Positions 16,589 through 24,682 are shown, counted from the stretch's first letter. The stretch is DNA of 61,621 bases from Anaerolineales bacterium (GCA_013360875.1 JABWAU010000006.1:1-61621), one strand, 5' to 3'. Made by a program: numbers and translations. Notes: a model not told the origin generated them from the letters alone.

Positions 16589-17686
16589 TTAGACAATCGC
16601 CAGCCCGGTAAAGGTGGCAAACCCGCGCCCCTCGCGCATCCACATCTCGACGGGATGCTCGCGGATGTATCCGTGCCCGCCCAGGATCTGCACCGCGCGG
16701 TCGGTGACCATCATCGCCATATCCGCCGCGCCGGTGGAGGCGAGGTAGGCTTCGGTGTACGCGTCCTCCTTGCCCTGGTCCAGTTTCCACGCGGCTTCCC
16801 ACGTCAGCAGGCGGCTGGCTTCGATTTCGGTCCGCATTTCGGCAAGCATGAAGGCGATGGCTTGCTTCTGCGCAATCTTGACCCCGAAGGCTTCGCGCTC
16901 CTTGGCGTAGTTCTTGCTGTATTCGAACGCGGCGTTCGCCACGCCGACAGCCAACGCGGCGTTGGCAACGCGCATCGAAGCGAGAACAGGCGCAAAGTCA
17001 TGCCCCGACGCGCCGCCGAGTCGATTTGCCGCGGGGACTTTCACAGAATCCAGTTTAACGCGGTACATTGGGAATGCGTTCAACCCCATCAACTTCTCGC
17101 GTTCGTCGCTGATGGTCAAGCCCGCCGCGCTTTTGGGGATGATGAACCCCTGCGTAACGCCGTTGAGATCGGCATAGACGAGGATCGCTTCGGCATCCTT
17201 CGCGAACGGAACGAAAGCCTTTTCGCCGTTCAGGATGAATTGGTCTCCGCTGGCGGTTGCCATGGTTTTCAACGCGTTGGGGTCGAAGTCGAGGATATAC
17301 TCGATGAGCGCGGCAGTGTACGGGACCCAATCGCCTTCGATGATTTTCGGCAGCCAGGTTTGCCTTTGCTCTTCGCTGCCCACAAGCAGGATCGGCGTCG
17401 CAAAGAGACTCGGCGTCATCACAGCCAGCGTGCCAGCCAAATCGCCGAACGCCATTTCCTCCAGCGCCAGCGCGCCTGTGACCGCACTGCGCTCGCCGAA
17501 ACCGCCGTAGGCTTCGGGAATGGAGGCTTGAAGCAAACCAAGTTCCCAGCCTTTGCTGACGAGTTTTTTCGCCAGTTCGTTAGATTCCTCCGCTTCACGA
17601 GCCGCGGCGCGCAGATCGTTGAGGGCGTACTTCCCCACCGCTTCCACAAGCATTTGTTGTTCTTCAGTTGGGTCGAATGAGTACAT
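16589..17686 (-). CDS. Acyl-CoA dehydrogenase, divergent
   Basis: 365 residues. The flavoprotein dehydrogenase fold is recognisable (YGGFGERSAVTGALALEEMAFG, LNGEKAFVPFAKDAEA, VQILGGHGYIREHPVEMWMREG). The usual C-terminal 'YEGTxxIxR' is replaced by a REGRGFATFTG ending, so the canonical catalytic Glu is not obvious. It may act on a special substrate, use another residue, or pair with the second dehydrogenase as a heteromer, as seen for some bacterial sterol or cholate side-chain enzymes; this is inference. It is the first enzyme gene of the beta-oxidation operon after the metallo-beta-lactamase gene. Confidence 0.88.
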   Translation of the reverse strand: MYSFDPTEEQQMLVEAVGKYALNDLRAAAREAEESNELAKKLVSKGWELGLLQASIPEAYGGFGERSAVTGALALEEMAFGDLAGTLAVMTPSLFATPILLVGSEEQRQTWLPKIIEGDWVPYTAALIEYILDFDPNALKTMATASGDQFILNGEKAFVPFAKDAEAILVYADLNGVTQGFIIPKSAAGLTISDEREKLMGLNAFPMYRVKLDSVKVPAANRLGGASGHDFAPVLASMRVANAALAVGVANAAFEYSKNYAKEREAFGVKIAQKQAIAFMLAEMRTEIEASRLLTWEAAWKLDQGKEDAYTEAYLASTGAADMAMMVTDRAVQILGGHGYIREHPVEMWMREGRGFATFTGLAIV

Positions 17687-17702
17687 GGTGTCTCCTTTTG
17701 TT

Positions 17703-17778
17703 GTAGGTAGACAAGTAAACAGGTAAACAGGGCAGGCCTATCTATCTATTTACCTGTGTACTTGTGTACGCGTTTACC
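17703..17778. repeat. 'TACTTGTGTAC' family repeat overlapping a gene end
   Basis: AAGTAAACAGGTAAACAG pairs with TTTACCTGT...GTTTACC further on. The core TACTTGTGTAC (17759-17769) is shared exactly with 30413-30423 and 37419-37429. The element overlaps the last 12 codons of the metallo-beta-lactamase gene and so supplies that protein's C-terminal tail. Confidence 0.7.
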
Positions 17779-18806
17779 TTTCTCTCAATCCCTGACAAAA
17801 GCGCATCCTCATTGAGCAATCTGCGATAACGGGCAGGTAGTCCCTGCTCCACCTCGTTTGCATTGACAATTTCGATCATGCCATGCTCGTAAAGATATTC
17901 GACGTATGCGCCGGTTTTTTCGAGGATGAGGAGAAGGTTGTATCCGCCCGCCTCGCCGTAGATCGCACGGCATATTTCGACGGCGGTGAGAGGCTCTCCC
18001 AGCGCCTCCAACGCCCTGCGCATGCGGCGGACGAGATTTCCGCGCGTCGCTTCGATGCGGGCAGACAGGTCCGTGAAGGCGTCGTTGTGACCGTTGAGGA
18101 TCAGCCACGCGCCGTTTGTCCAGCGTTGAAAACGCGCGAGCGAATCGAGGTAATGGTCAAGTCCGCTGTGGGGATAGATGGACTCGGGCGCGAGGTGCGG
18201 AATGACTCCCTCCACAACCATATCTCCGCAGAAGATATAGTCGTGGAGGCGAATGGCGACGTGGCCGGGGCAATGCCCGGGCAGGTGGATCATTTCGAAG
18301 GGACCGAGGTTCATGCCGAGGGACTCGAAGGTGAAATCCACAGGCACGGACTGGTAGAGGATCTTCGTAAACCGGTAAATGTCGAGGAGTGAATCACGCG
18401 TCTCTTCGGCGAGTCCCGCGTCGGCGAGGAATGAGGCGATACGTCTGGCTGTGAGGGCGAGCCTGGCTTCGTGATGCGCGACGGTCTGCGCGTCCAGTTC
18501 GTGGACTCCGATCCTTGCATTCGTAAGCGGCTTGAGTTGGCGGAGTCCGCCGTAGTGGTCAATGTGCGCGTGGGTCAAGAGGATGTGGGTGAGGTCCCCG
18601 GGGCGGATACCCGCCTGATCGAAACCCTCCAGCAGGTTTTTATGGGAGGCTTCCGTGCCGGAGCCGCTGTCAATCAGAACGCGCAGATCGTCCATTGCGA
18701 CGAGGTAGACGTACGCCCAAAAATTGGGAAAGACTTCGAGCGGCAGGCGATGGATGGTCGCGCCGCCCGAGGTTTCAAAGGTTGCGTAGGTCGCGTTTTC
18801 CGTCAT
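17742..18806 (-). CDS. Metallo-beta-lactamase-fold hydrolase (LACTB2/GloB-like)
   Basis: 354 residues from ATG 18806. The zinc motif LLTHAHIDHYGG and later HLPGHCPGHVAIR with FCGDMVVEG define the fold, and the final histidine lies in LNGHNDAFTD. A C-terminal helical, winged-helix-like part (about 265-335; EICRAIYGEAGGYNLLL) is like that of LACTB2-type enzymes. The start overlaps the TetR stop by four bases (ATGA). Its position in a beta-oxidation operon suggests a thioesterase-like or hydrolytic role on acyl-CoA derivatives. The last residues KVNAYTSTQVNR are encoded by a dispersed repeat, probably not ancestral. Confidence 0.9.
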   Translation of the reverse strand: MTENATYATFETSGGATIHRLPLEVFPNFWAYVYLVAMDDLRVLIDSGSGTEASHKNLLEGFDQAGIRPGDLTHILLTHAHIDHYGGLRQLKPLTNARIGVHELDAQTVAHHEARLALTARRIASFLADAGLAEETRDSLLDIYRFTKILYQSVPVDFTFESLGMNLGPFEMIHLPGHCPGHVAIRLHDYIFCGDMVVEGVIPHLAPESIYPHSGLDHYLDSLARFQRWTNGAWLILNGHNDAFTDLSARIEATRGNLVRRMRRALEALGEPLTAVEICRAIYGEAGGYNLLLILEKTGAYVEYLYEHGMIEIVNANEVEQGLPARYRRLLNEDALLSGIERKVNAYTSTQVNR

Positions 18807-19366
18807 TGTTTGAGCAAACCGTTCAGAAGCAGGTTCGAATACTGGTCGGCGATCTGTTCGATGGTCAATCCGCCATCCGGGCGATACCAGGTGTTCGTCC
18901 AGTTCATGATGCCGAGCAGGGCGCGAGCGGCAAGCGCCGGGTCGTCGCACTGGAAGATTTTCTGGCGCACGCCCTCCGCAATGACCTCGCGCCACAGGGC
19001 TTCGAACTTGTCGCGGTTGGGGACGTGGCGCGCGTGTTGGCGGCGTTCGAGGGCGCGATGCTCGAAAAGCAGAACCGCGGCAAGGTCCATGTTTTCGGCA
19101 AGGATTTGCAGATATTCACGGATCATCAACCGCAGTTTTCTGTCGGGGGGCAGGGTTTGGGTGGAGATGTCTGAAATGCGTTCAGTGAGCAGCACGAGGG
19201 CGCGGTCCAGAAGTTCGAGCAGGATCTCCTGCTTGGAAGAAACGTGATGATACAGGCTCGCCTTTTGCAAATTTACGGCGTTGGCGATGTCGTTCATGGA
19301 GGCGCCGTGGAACCCCTTCAGACGAAAGACTTGCGCGGCGGCGTCGAGGATGTCGTCTCTGGTCAT
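18803..19366 (-). CDS. TetR-family regulator of the beta-oxidation operon
   Basis: 187 residues. The N-terminal helix-turn-helix is typical (ILDAAAQVFRLKGFHGASMN, NLQKASLYHHVSSKQEIL). The C-terminal ligand domain (residues 60-187) is the type seen in FadR/KstR-like TetR proteins that sense acyl-CoA; this last is inference from context. It is the first gene of the operon, overlapping the metallo-beta-lactamase gene. A palindrome, ACCGAACGGTCGGT, lies between its promoter -10 and its start codon, so it probably represses itself and the downstream genes until fatty acyl-CoA appears. Confidence 0.93.
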   Translation of the reverse strand: MTRDDILDAAAQVFRLKGFHGASMNDIANAVNLQKASLYHHVSSKQEILLELLDRALVLLTERISDISTQTLPPDRKLRLMIREYLQILAENMDLAAVLLFEHRALERRQHARHVPNRDKFEALWREVIAEGVRQKIFQCDDPALAARALLGIMNWTNTWYRPDGGLTIEQIADQYSNLLLNGLLKQ

Positions 19367-19377
19367 AGCATGTCCCT

Positions 19378-19391
19378 ACCGAACGGTCGGT
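19378..19391. promoter_or_regulatory. Putative TetR operator
   Basis: ACCGAACGGTCGGT is an imperfect palindrome (ACCGA/TCGGT arms exact) placed 9 bases downstream of the -10 and 11 bases upstream of the TetR start codon. Position and style suit a TetR repressor; binding is not shown. Confidence 0.6.
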
Positions 19392-19400
19392 TGCAAGGGT

Positions 19401-19429
19401 ATAATAACCCACATCGCGAGCAGAGTCAA
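19401..19429 (-). promoter_or_regulatory. Promoter of the beta-oxidation operon
   Basis: On the minus strand TTGACT (19429-19424), 17 bases, TATTAT (19406-19401). It is close to the sigma70 consensus and points to the TetR gene and the six genes behind it. No other convincing promoter was seen in the operon. Confidence 0.75.
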
Positions 19430-19570
19430 GATTGATTCCTTTTCCTGTCGCGGAAATGCCGCCGTCAAGCGGGTCCACCGGATAACAGCAAGGGATCGAT
19501 GCGGAAAAGTCGCCTCGCAATGACGCGATGGTTTTTTTCTCTTTTCCTCCATGCCTGACGATTAAGATGC

Positions 19571-19576
19571 TATAAT
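19571..19576 (+). promoter_or_regulatory. -10 box six bases from the start codon (leaderless)
   Basis: A perfect TATAAT followed by six bases and the ATG at 19583. Transcription would begin at the start codon. No Shine-Dalgarno is possible. Confidence 0.5.
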
Positions 19577-19582
19577 GATTTT

Positions 19583-20041
19583 ATGACAACGCCGCAAATC
19601 ACACCCGAAACAACGGATGTTCCCGCATCCGAGGAAGCCGCCGTTGCGCGCGAAACGGAACGACGGCAGAGGATCATCGTCATCAGCCTGGTCGTTGGCG
19701 TCATCGTTCTGCTTGGTTTCCTCGGGCTGGCGATCTACTTCCTGCTCCAGCCCGCCACGCCCACCGACAAGATCCGCGACGTGTTCATCATCGTCGTCGC
19801 GCTCGAGTCCCTGGTGATCGGCGTTGCGCTGATCGTGTTGATCGTCCAACTGGCAAGTCTGATCAATCTTCTGCAAAACGAGGTGCGCCCGATCCTCAAA
19901 GCCACCAGCGATACCGTCAACAACCTGCGCGGCACGGCGGAATTTCTGGGCGAGAACGTCGTCGAGCCGGTCATCAAACTCAACGGGTATCTCGCAGGCT
20001 TGTACCGTATGTTAGAATTGATGGGGATCAGAAAGAAATAA
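19583..20041 (+). CDS. Two-helix membrane protein, unknown function
   Basis: 152 residues. A polar N-terminus is followed by membrane segments at about 33-58 (IIVISLVVGVIVLLGF) and 70-100 (IIVVALESLVIGVALIVLI). A cytoplasmic amphipathic region after residue 100 (LLQNEVRPILKATSDTVNNL) resembles the region after the membrane anchor in DUF948-like proteins. It lies upstream of a YtxH-type protein, and DUF948 and YtxH genes are often neighbours in Firmicutes, which supports a shared envelope-stress role; this is inference. It has a leaderless-type promoter. Confidence 0.65.
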   Translation: MTTPQITPETTDVPASEEAAVARETERRQRIIVISLVVGVIVLLGFLGLAIYFLLQPATPTDKIRDVFIIVVALESLVIGVALIVLIVQLASLINLLQNEVRPILKATSDTVNNLRGTAEFLGENVVEPVIKLNGYLAGLYRMLELMGIRKK

Positions 20042-20150
20042 GCGCGTTCCGCGCTGAGCGGAGTGTAACGCAGTCGAAGCGCAGGCACACTTCTTGATAA
20101 ACGTCCTTCGACTACGGGTCTCGAAGAATGCCCGACCCGCCGCTCAGGAC
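20042..20150. repeat. 'GCTGAGCGGAG / CCGCTCAGGACG' family palindrome
   Basis: GCGCTGAGCGGAG...CAGTCGAAGCG pairs imperfectly with CTTCGACTACG...CCGCTCAGGACG. A related partial element with GCGCTGAGCGGAGG and AGTCGAAGCGC lies at 37315-37370, between the two feoB genes. Confidence 0.6.
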
Positions 20151-20185
20151 GATAAAACAACCAATAACCACTAAAGGAGGTTACC

Positions 20186-20536
20186 ATGTCTGATCGTGAT
20201 GAATTCGGAGCCTTTCTCGTAGGCTTCATCGTCGGCGGGCTTACCGGCGCCGTCGTTGCATTGCTCTTTGCACCCCAATCCGGTGAGGAGACGCGCGCGC
20301 TGATCAAGGACAAGTCCATTGAACTGCGCGACAAGGCGCAGCACACCGCGGAAGAGGCGCTCGCCCGCGCCGAAGCCGCTGCGGCCGAAGCGCGCGCCCG
20401 CGCCGACGAACTCGCCAAACAGTTGCGCGAACGAAGCAAGGAAGTGATCGAAGACGTGCGCGAACGCGGAAAAAGTGCGGTGGACGCGGTGCGCAGCAAG
20501 GCAAAGAAATCCGACGAGGAGGCGGCTGCCGCATAA
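20186..20536 (+). CDS. YtxH-domain protein
   Basis: 116 residues. It has a single glycine-rich membrane segment at 8-30 (GAFLVGFIVGGLTGAVVALLF), then APQSGEETR, the YtxH signature, and a long Ala/Glu/Arg-rich coiled coil to the C-terminus. YtxH proteins are general-stress or envelope-associated and often abundant; the molecular role is unknown. A very strong Shine-Dalgarno (AAAGGAGG) sits five to six bases before ATG, suggesting high expression. It is followed by an intrinsic terminator. Confidence 0.85.
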   Translation: MSDRDEFGAFLVGFIVGGLTGAVVALLFAPQSGEETRALIKDKSIELRDKAQHTAEEALARAEAAAAEARARADELAKQLRERSKEVIEDVRERGKSAVDAVRSKAKKSDEEAAAA

Positions 20537-20549
20537 GCAGACGCATCAG

Positions 20550-20583
20550 CAAGGGTTTGGCTCAGGTCAAACCCTTGTTTTTT
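20550..20583 (+). terminator. Intrinsic terminator of ytxH abutting the next start codon
   Basis: A ten-base-pair perfect stem (CAAGGGTTTG / CAAACCCTTG), eight-base loop and six Ts that run directly into the ATG at 20584. Either the next gene is transcribed by read-through or leaderlessly, or the hairpin regulates it. Confidence 0.85.
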
Positions 20584-21273
20584 ATGAAAGCCGTCGTCCG
20601 CCTCTTTTTCCATCTCCTCTATCATCAATTCGCCTTCGCCTACGACCTCGTCGCGGCGGCGGTTTCGTTGGGTCGCTGGAAGGACTGGGTGATGAGCGCG
20701 ATCCCTTTCATCGAGGGAACGCGTATTTTGGAGATTGGTCACGGACCCGGGCACCTGCAACGCCTCCTGCTGGACCTGGACCTGGTCGCCGTTGGAGTTG
20801 ACGAATCCCGGCAAATGGGCTTTCTCGCCAAACGCAACACGGACGGTTTCGCCCTTCTCGCGCGCGGGCTGGCGCAACGACTCCCCTTCCCCGATTCCAC
20901 ATTCGACACGGTGGTCGCGACCTTCCCTGCGGAATATATCTTCGACCCCGTCACGTTGACCGAAGCCCATCGCGTTCTCAGGGAGAACGGCAGGTTCGTC
21001 ATCCTGCCCGGCGCGATCCTTACGGGACGCGGCGCATGGGACAGGCTCATGGCTTGGGCCTTCAGGGTCACGGGACAAACGCCTCCCGACCTCTCCGAGA
21101 TCATTCACAAAAGATCCAAAGAACCGTTTTTCAAAGCGGGCTTTCAGGTGGAAACGCATGAAATGGAGGTAAGGTCGAGCGTCGTGTTTGTCATGGCGGC
21201 TGTCAAATCGCCGGAACGGAACGGAGACGAAGCGCGCTCCATCCGCGGCGACGCGGAGACAAGGAAAGGATGA
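20584..21273 (+). CDS. Class I SAM-dependent methyltransferase
   Basis: 229 residues from ATG 20584. Motif I is RILEIGHGPGHLQRLLLD, followed by VGVDESRQM (acidic loop), LPFPDSTFDTVVATFPAEYI (motif post-I) and EAHRVLRENGRFVILPGA, the UbiE/Methyltransf_11 layout. The N-terminus is hydrophobic and may lie on the membrane. The gene overlaps the hemolysin III gene by four bases (ATGA) and begins immediately at the end of the upstream terminator. Substrate not predictable. The arginine/glutamate-rich C-terminal tail (ERNGDEARSIRGDAETRKG) has low complexity and may be non-conserved. Confidence 0.85.
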   Translation: MKAVVRLFFHLLYHQFAFAYDLVAAAVSLGRWKDWVMSAIPFIEGTRILEIGHGPGHLQRLLLDLDLVAVGVDESRQMGFLAKRNTDGFALLARGLAQRLPFPDSTFDTVVATFPAEYIFDPVTLTEAHRVLRENGRFVILPGAILTGRGAWDRLMAWAFRVTGQTPPDLSEIIHKRSKEPFFKAGFQVETHEMEVRSSVVFVMAAVKSPERNGDEARSIRGDAETRKG

Positions 21274-21914
21274 TTATGTTTAAAAAATTACGAGAACCCG
21301 TCAACAGCCTGACGCACTGGGCGGGCGCGGCGCTCGCGCTGGCGGGCTTGATCGCACTGCTCGTCGTGGGATGGAGCGCGCCCGCAAAGGTCATTTCGTT
21401 GACGATATACGGCGTGAGCTTGGTCGCCATGTTTTCGGCGAGTGCCACGTACCACATGGTGCGCGTGAAAGAAAAGGCGCTGGAAATTTTCCGCAAGGTT
21501 GACCACTCCGCCATTTACCTGCTCATTGCCGGGACGTACACCCCGTTCTGCGTAAACGCCTTCGAGGGCTTCTGGAAATGGGGCATGTTGACCATCGTCT
21601 GGTCGCTGGCAGTGATCGGGATCGTCGTGAAGGTGTTCTACATCCGCGCGCCGCGCTGGGTGAACGCGGGGATCTATCTCGCGATGGGCTGGTTGTGCAT
21701 GGCGGCGATCGGACAAATGCTGGCGGTCCTGCCCGGCTGGGTCATTGGTTGGCTGATCGCGGGCGGAGTGATATACACCCTCGGCGCGATCGTGTATATC
21801 ACGAAGATATTCAACTTCAAGCCCGGCGTGTTCGGCTTCCATGAGATGTGGCACATCTTCGTCCTGCTTGCCGCCGCTGCGCACTTCGTCGCGGTGATGG
21901 GAGTGGCGATCTGA
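21270..21914 (+). CDS. Hemolysin III / PAQR family membrane protein (TrhA-like)
   Basis: 214 residues with seven membrane spans. Diagnostic motifs: EPVNSLTHWAGAALAL at the N-terminus, SATYHMV in the second span, DHSAIYLLIAGTYTP and a C-terminal HEMWHIFVLLAAAAHF. The histidines and aspartate that coordinate zinc in PAQR receptors are present. In bacteria this family is linked to membrane lipid or energetics homeostasis rather than true haemolysis. It overlaps the methyltransferase gene and is one base from the DUF402 gene, so the three form an operon. Confidence 0.92.
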   Translation: MIMFKKLREPVNSLTHWAGAALALAGLIALLVVGWSAPAKVISLTIYGVSLVAMFSASATYHMVRVKEKALEIFRKVDHSAIYLLIAGTYTPFCVNAFEGFWKWGMLTIVWSLAVIGIVVKVFYIRAPRWVNAGIYLAMGWLCMAAIGQMLAVLPGWVIGWLIAGGVIYTLGAIVYITKIFNFKPGVFGFHEMWHIFVLLAAAAHFVAVMGVAI

Positions 21915-21915
21915 C

Positions 21916-22443
21916 ATGCAGCGCGGGGACCGTGTGAGGATCGAATACATCCGACCGGGCAAGGATGTGACCTACTACGAAGAGGAGTTCTTCGCACAGG
22001 ATGAAGCCTGCCTGCGGACGTTCAAGACCCTGCCGGAAGATATATCCATGCGGTTGAGCAAAGCCCTGCTGGAACAAAACTTGATCCAGCAGAACCAACG
22101 TGTGGGAATGATCACAAAAGTCTACTTTTTCAACGAGCCGTTCAACCTGCTGGAATTCCGTGAATTGGATGGGACTTTGCTAGGGCACTACTCGGACATC
22201 GGCGAACCCACGATACAACTCTCCCCCACCGAAGTCCAAATGACCGACCTTTATCTCGACATTTGGTTGATGCCAGACGGCAGGCTGCTCGAATTGGACT
22301 GGGACGAATTCGAGGAAGCCATCGAGAAGCAGATCATTACCCCGGCACAGGCAGACCTGGCGCGCTCTGCCATGCAACGACTGGTGGAGGAGGTTGCTAG
22401 GGGGACTTATCCGACCAATTATATTTATCACTTCAATATCTGA
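21916..22443 (+). CDS. DUF402 family protein
   Basis: 175 residues. The family core is clear: VYFFNEPFNLLEFRE, HYSDIGEPTIQL, TDLYLDIWLMPDGRLLELDWDEFEEA, with the acidic residues (DLYLDIW, DWDEFEEA) that bind divalent metal in DUF402 members. Characterised relatives include FomD and nucleoside-diphosphate hydrolases of the Ntdp type; the exact reaction here is not known. ATG begins two bases after the hemolysin III stop. The last 16 bases overlap the end of the convergent spermidine synthase-like gene. Confidence 0.85.
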   Translation: MQRGDRVRIEYIRPGKDVTYYEEEFFAQDEACLRTFKTLPEDISMRLSKALLEQNLIQQNQRVGMITKVYFFNEPFNLLEFRELDGTLLGHYSDIGEPTIQLSPTEVQMTDLYLDIWLMPDGRLLELDWDEFEEAIEKQIITPAQADLARSAMQRLVEEVARGTYPTNYIYHFNI

Positions 22444-24506
22444 AACAGGTTACTGTAATCGTCTGTCCACAATCTGAGGCTCGTCGAGTAACCGCTTAAG
22501 TCAACGGCCTGGTCTTGTATGGCGGGAACATCCAATAATGCAGGGTTGCGTGCAAGCAGAATCCAATGAGAGGCATAGCCGCCACCTGAGTCCCCTTCAT
22601 AGTTGACTCGTACCATGCTCAAGCCGTAATATTGCGCCAATCCCCAAAAGACGGGCTGCAAATCGAGATGCAAATTCGTGATGTGCGCGGCGATGATCCC
22701 CTCCGGGGCAAGATGTTCGAGATACAAAGCCATCGCTTCCTTCGTGATCAGGTGAACGGGGATCGAGTCGCTGCTGAAGGTATCCAGCACAAGGACGTCG
22801 AAGTTTTGCGAGCCGGTTTCTTCGAGTTCGCGTTCGAGGGAGAGGCGCGCGTCGCCGAGGATCATGGTCACGTCGGCTTTGCTGTCCCGGACGAACGAGA
22901 AATATCCGCCTTCTCCTTCCGCAAGGTCGGTCACAACGGGATTGATCTCATACAGGCGGTACACGTCGCCGGGCTGACCGTAGGTCGCGAGCGTCCCCAC
23001 ACCGACGCCCAACATCCCCACGCGCAACCCGTGATGGTAACGCGGATGGTTGAGGATCGCCAGCCCCGCGCCGCCCTCACGGACGTAATACGTGGTAGGC
23101 AGGTCGCGATCTTCGGGCGCGATGAATTGAAGTCCATGCACGGTGATGCCGTGCGCCATGAGACGGGCGGGTTGCGGCGGACTGCCGATCAATTCCTCCC
23201 TCACGCGGATCACGCCATAGAAGTTCCGTTTGACATAGAGCGAACCCGAAAAATACGCGCCGATCAGAACGAGCATGACGGTCGCCAAACCGAAGACGAA
23301 GAAGATGAAGCGGGCGCGCGCCGATACGTCATTGCGGGGAATGGAGTCCCGCGCCCTGTCTCGCATTGACAACAGGATGGCGATGGTCATCGCGAGGGCG
23401 ACGAAGAATTCCCAGTAGCCGTTGAAGATGAGCGGGGCGATCAGGCTGACGAAGAGTCCGCCAATCGCGCCGCCGATGGAAACCATCAGGTAGAAGGTGG
23501 TCAGGCGTTCGGCAGGAGGGCGCAGACGATACAACTCGCCATGACATAACATGCACGCCGAAAACAGCAACGTGGAATACGCGAGGATCTGCCAGTACAC
23601 GCGAATAGCGGTGGCGTCGAGCATGACGAACACGGTCAACGCGGTGGAAGCGATGAACATTCCCGCGTAGAACTTGCGGTTGTAGCCGTGTTCGCCGGAG
23701 AACGTCAGGATGAAGGAGAGCAGGTAAAGCGCGAGCGGCAGAACCCATAAAAATGGAATGACCGCCACCTCCTGCGAGATCTGGTTCGTCGTTGAAAGCA
23801 AAAACATCGAGGCGGTTGCGCTCAACGCGATCCATAGGGAGGTCAGGGCTGGGGTGGGGTGTCCACTCGTTCGGGCAGGATCAGTTGTCGGGTTGGAAAG
23901 AGGCGAAGCGCGTCCGTTTTGGAGCGCGATGCGGGAGGCGAGCAATCCGAAGAAGGCAAAGCCTCCGCTCCACATCCATCCTTGAATTCGAAGTGAAAAA
24001 TTCGGCTCGATCAAAACGGGATAGGCGAGCAGTCCAAGCAACGAGCCAAAGTTCGAGACGGCATACAAGCGCGCGTAGGATTCGCGCGGGAACGCGCGGC
24101 TGAACCACGCCTGCATCAACGGGCTGTTCGAGGCGAGGATGAAGTAGGGCAAGCCGACCGAGACGAGCAGCAGTTTGAATATGTCGAAGACGGGCGCAGC
24201 AACGTCTTGGGGTTTCCATGATGAGTCGGGCGTGATGGGAGATGTCCAAACGAAAGCCAGCGAAAGAAGGATCGCGACCGCAAGCGCGATCAATGAAACG
24301 TGAGTGATCGTTTGTTTTTTCGAACGCCCGATCAGCCAATAGGCGTACGCGTATCCGTCCGTGAGCAGGACTTGAAAGAACAGCATGACCGTGGACCAGA
24401 CCGCAGGCGCGCCGCCAAACCACGGCAGGATGAATTTGCCGATCAGCGGCTGGATTTGAAAAAGAAGAAACGCGGAAAGAAAAATGCTGAGGGCGAAGAT
24501 GGGCAT
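22428..24506 (-). CDS. Fused membrane transporter-like / spermidine synthase-like protein
   Basis: About 692 residues from ATG 24506 (an alternative upstream start at 24554 gives 16 more residues). The N-terminal two thirds have 11-14 membrane spans of the MFS-like type found in 'fused MFS/spermidine synthase' proteins. The C-terminal ~250 residues form a spermidine synthase-like domain: GVGVGTLATYGQPGDVYRLYEINP with a motif I-like loop and DAVTMILGDARLSLERE-like region, then FDVLVLDTFSSDSIPVHLIT. Whether it makes polyamine is doubtful, since many such proteins lack activity. No clear Shine-Dalgarno. It converges on the DUF402 gene with a 16-base overlap. Confidence 0.88.
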   Translation of the reverse strand: MPIFALSIFLSAFLLFQIQPLIGKFILPWFGGAPAVWSTVMLFFQVLLTDGYAYAYWLIGRSKKQTITHVSLIALAVAILLSLAFVWTSPITPDSSWKPQDVAAPVFDIFKLLLVSVGLPYFILASNSPLMQAWFSRAFPRESYARLYAVSNFGSLLGLLAYPVLIEPNFSLRIQGWMWSGGFAFFGLLASRIALQNGRASPLSNPTTDPARTSGHPTPALTSLWIALSATASMFLLSTTNQISQEVAVIPFLWVLPLALYLLSFILTFSGEHGYNRKFYAGMFIASTALTVFVMLDATAIRVYWQILAYSTLLFSACMLCHGELYRLRPPAERLTTFYLMVSIGGAIGGLFVSLIAPLIFNGYWEFFVALAMTIAILLSMRDRARDSIPRNDVSARARFIFFVFGLATVMLVLIGAYFSGSLYVKRNFYGVIRVREELIGSPPQPARLMAHGITVHGLQFIAPEDRDLPTTYYVREGGAGLAILNHPRYHHGLRVGMLGVGVGTLATYGQPGDVYRLYEINPVVTDLAEGEGGYFSFVRDSKADVTMILGDARLSLERELEETGSQNFDVLVLDTFSSDSIPVHLITKEAMALYLEHLAPEGIIAAHITNLHLDLQPVFWGLAQYYGLSMVRVNYEGDSGGGYASHWILLARNPALLDVPAIQDQAVDLSGYSTSLRLWTDDYSNLFQILK

Positions 24507-24650
24507 GACGATCTTGTTGGAACAAAATGAATTTTGTCCTACATTGTACAGCATGGATTTGGTTTATCGAAATAGACGAGGGGATCGCCCTCGGCTGTTC
24601 AAAGCGTCAAATCAAGGCAATCTATTGTTTTCACATCACATGATCAAACG

Positions 24651-24682
24651 ATTGCGAGCCAGAGGCGCCTCTGGCTCGCAAT
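24651..24682. repeat. 32-base perfect palindrome
   Basis: A perfect palindrome without a spacer: ATTGCGAGCCAGAGGC followed by its exact complement. It lies between two minus-strand genes (the phosphatase stop at 24712 and the transporter start). It could form a hairpin terminator, but the run of T on the minus strand after it is poor. Function unknown. Confidence 0.7.

Noticed and set aside
18807-18995. Upstream extension of the metallo-beta-lactamase gene
   Set aside because: It overlaps the TetR gene deeply; the ATGA overlap at 18803-18806 is the natural start.
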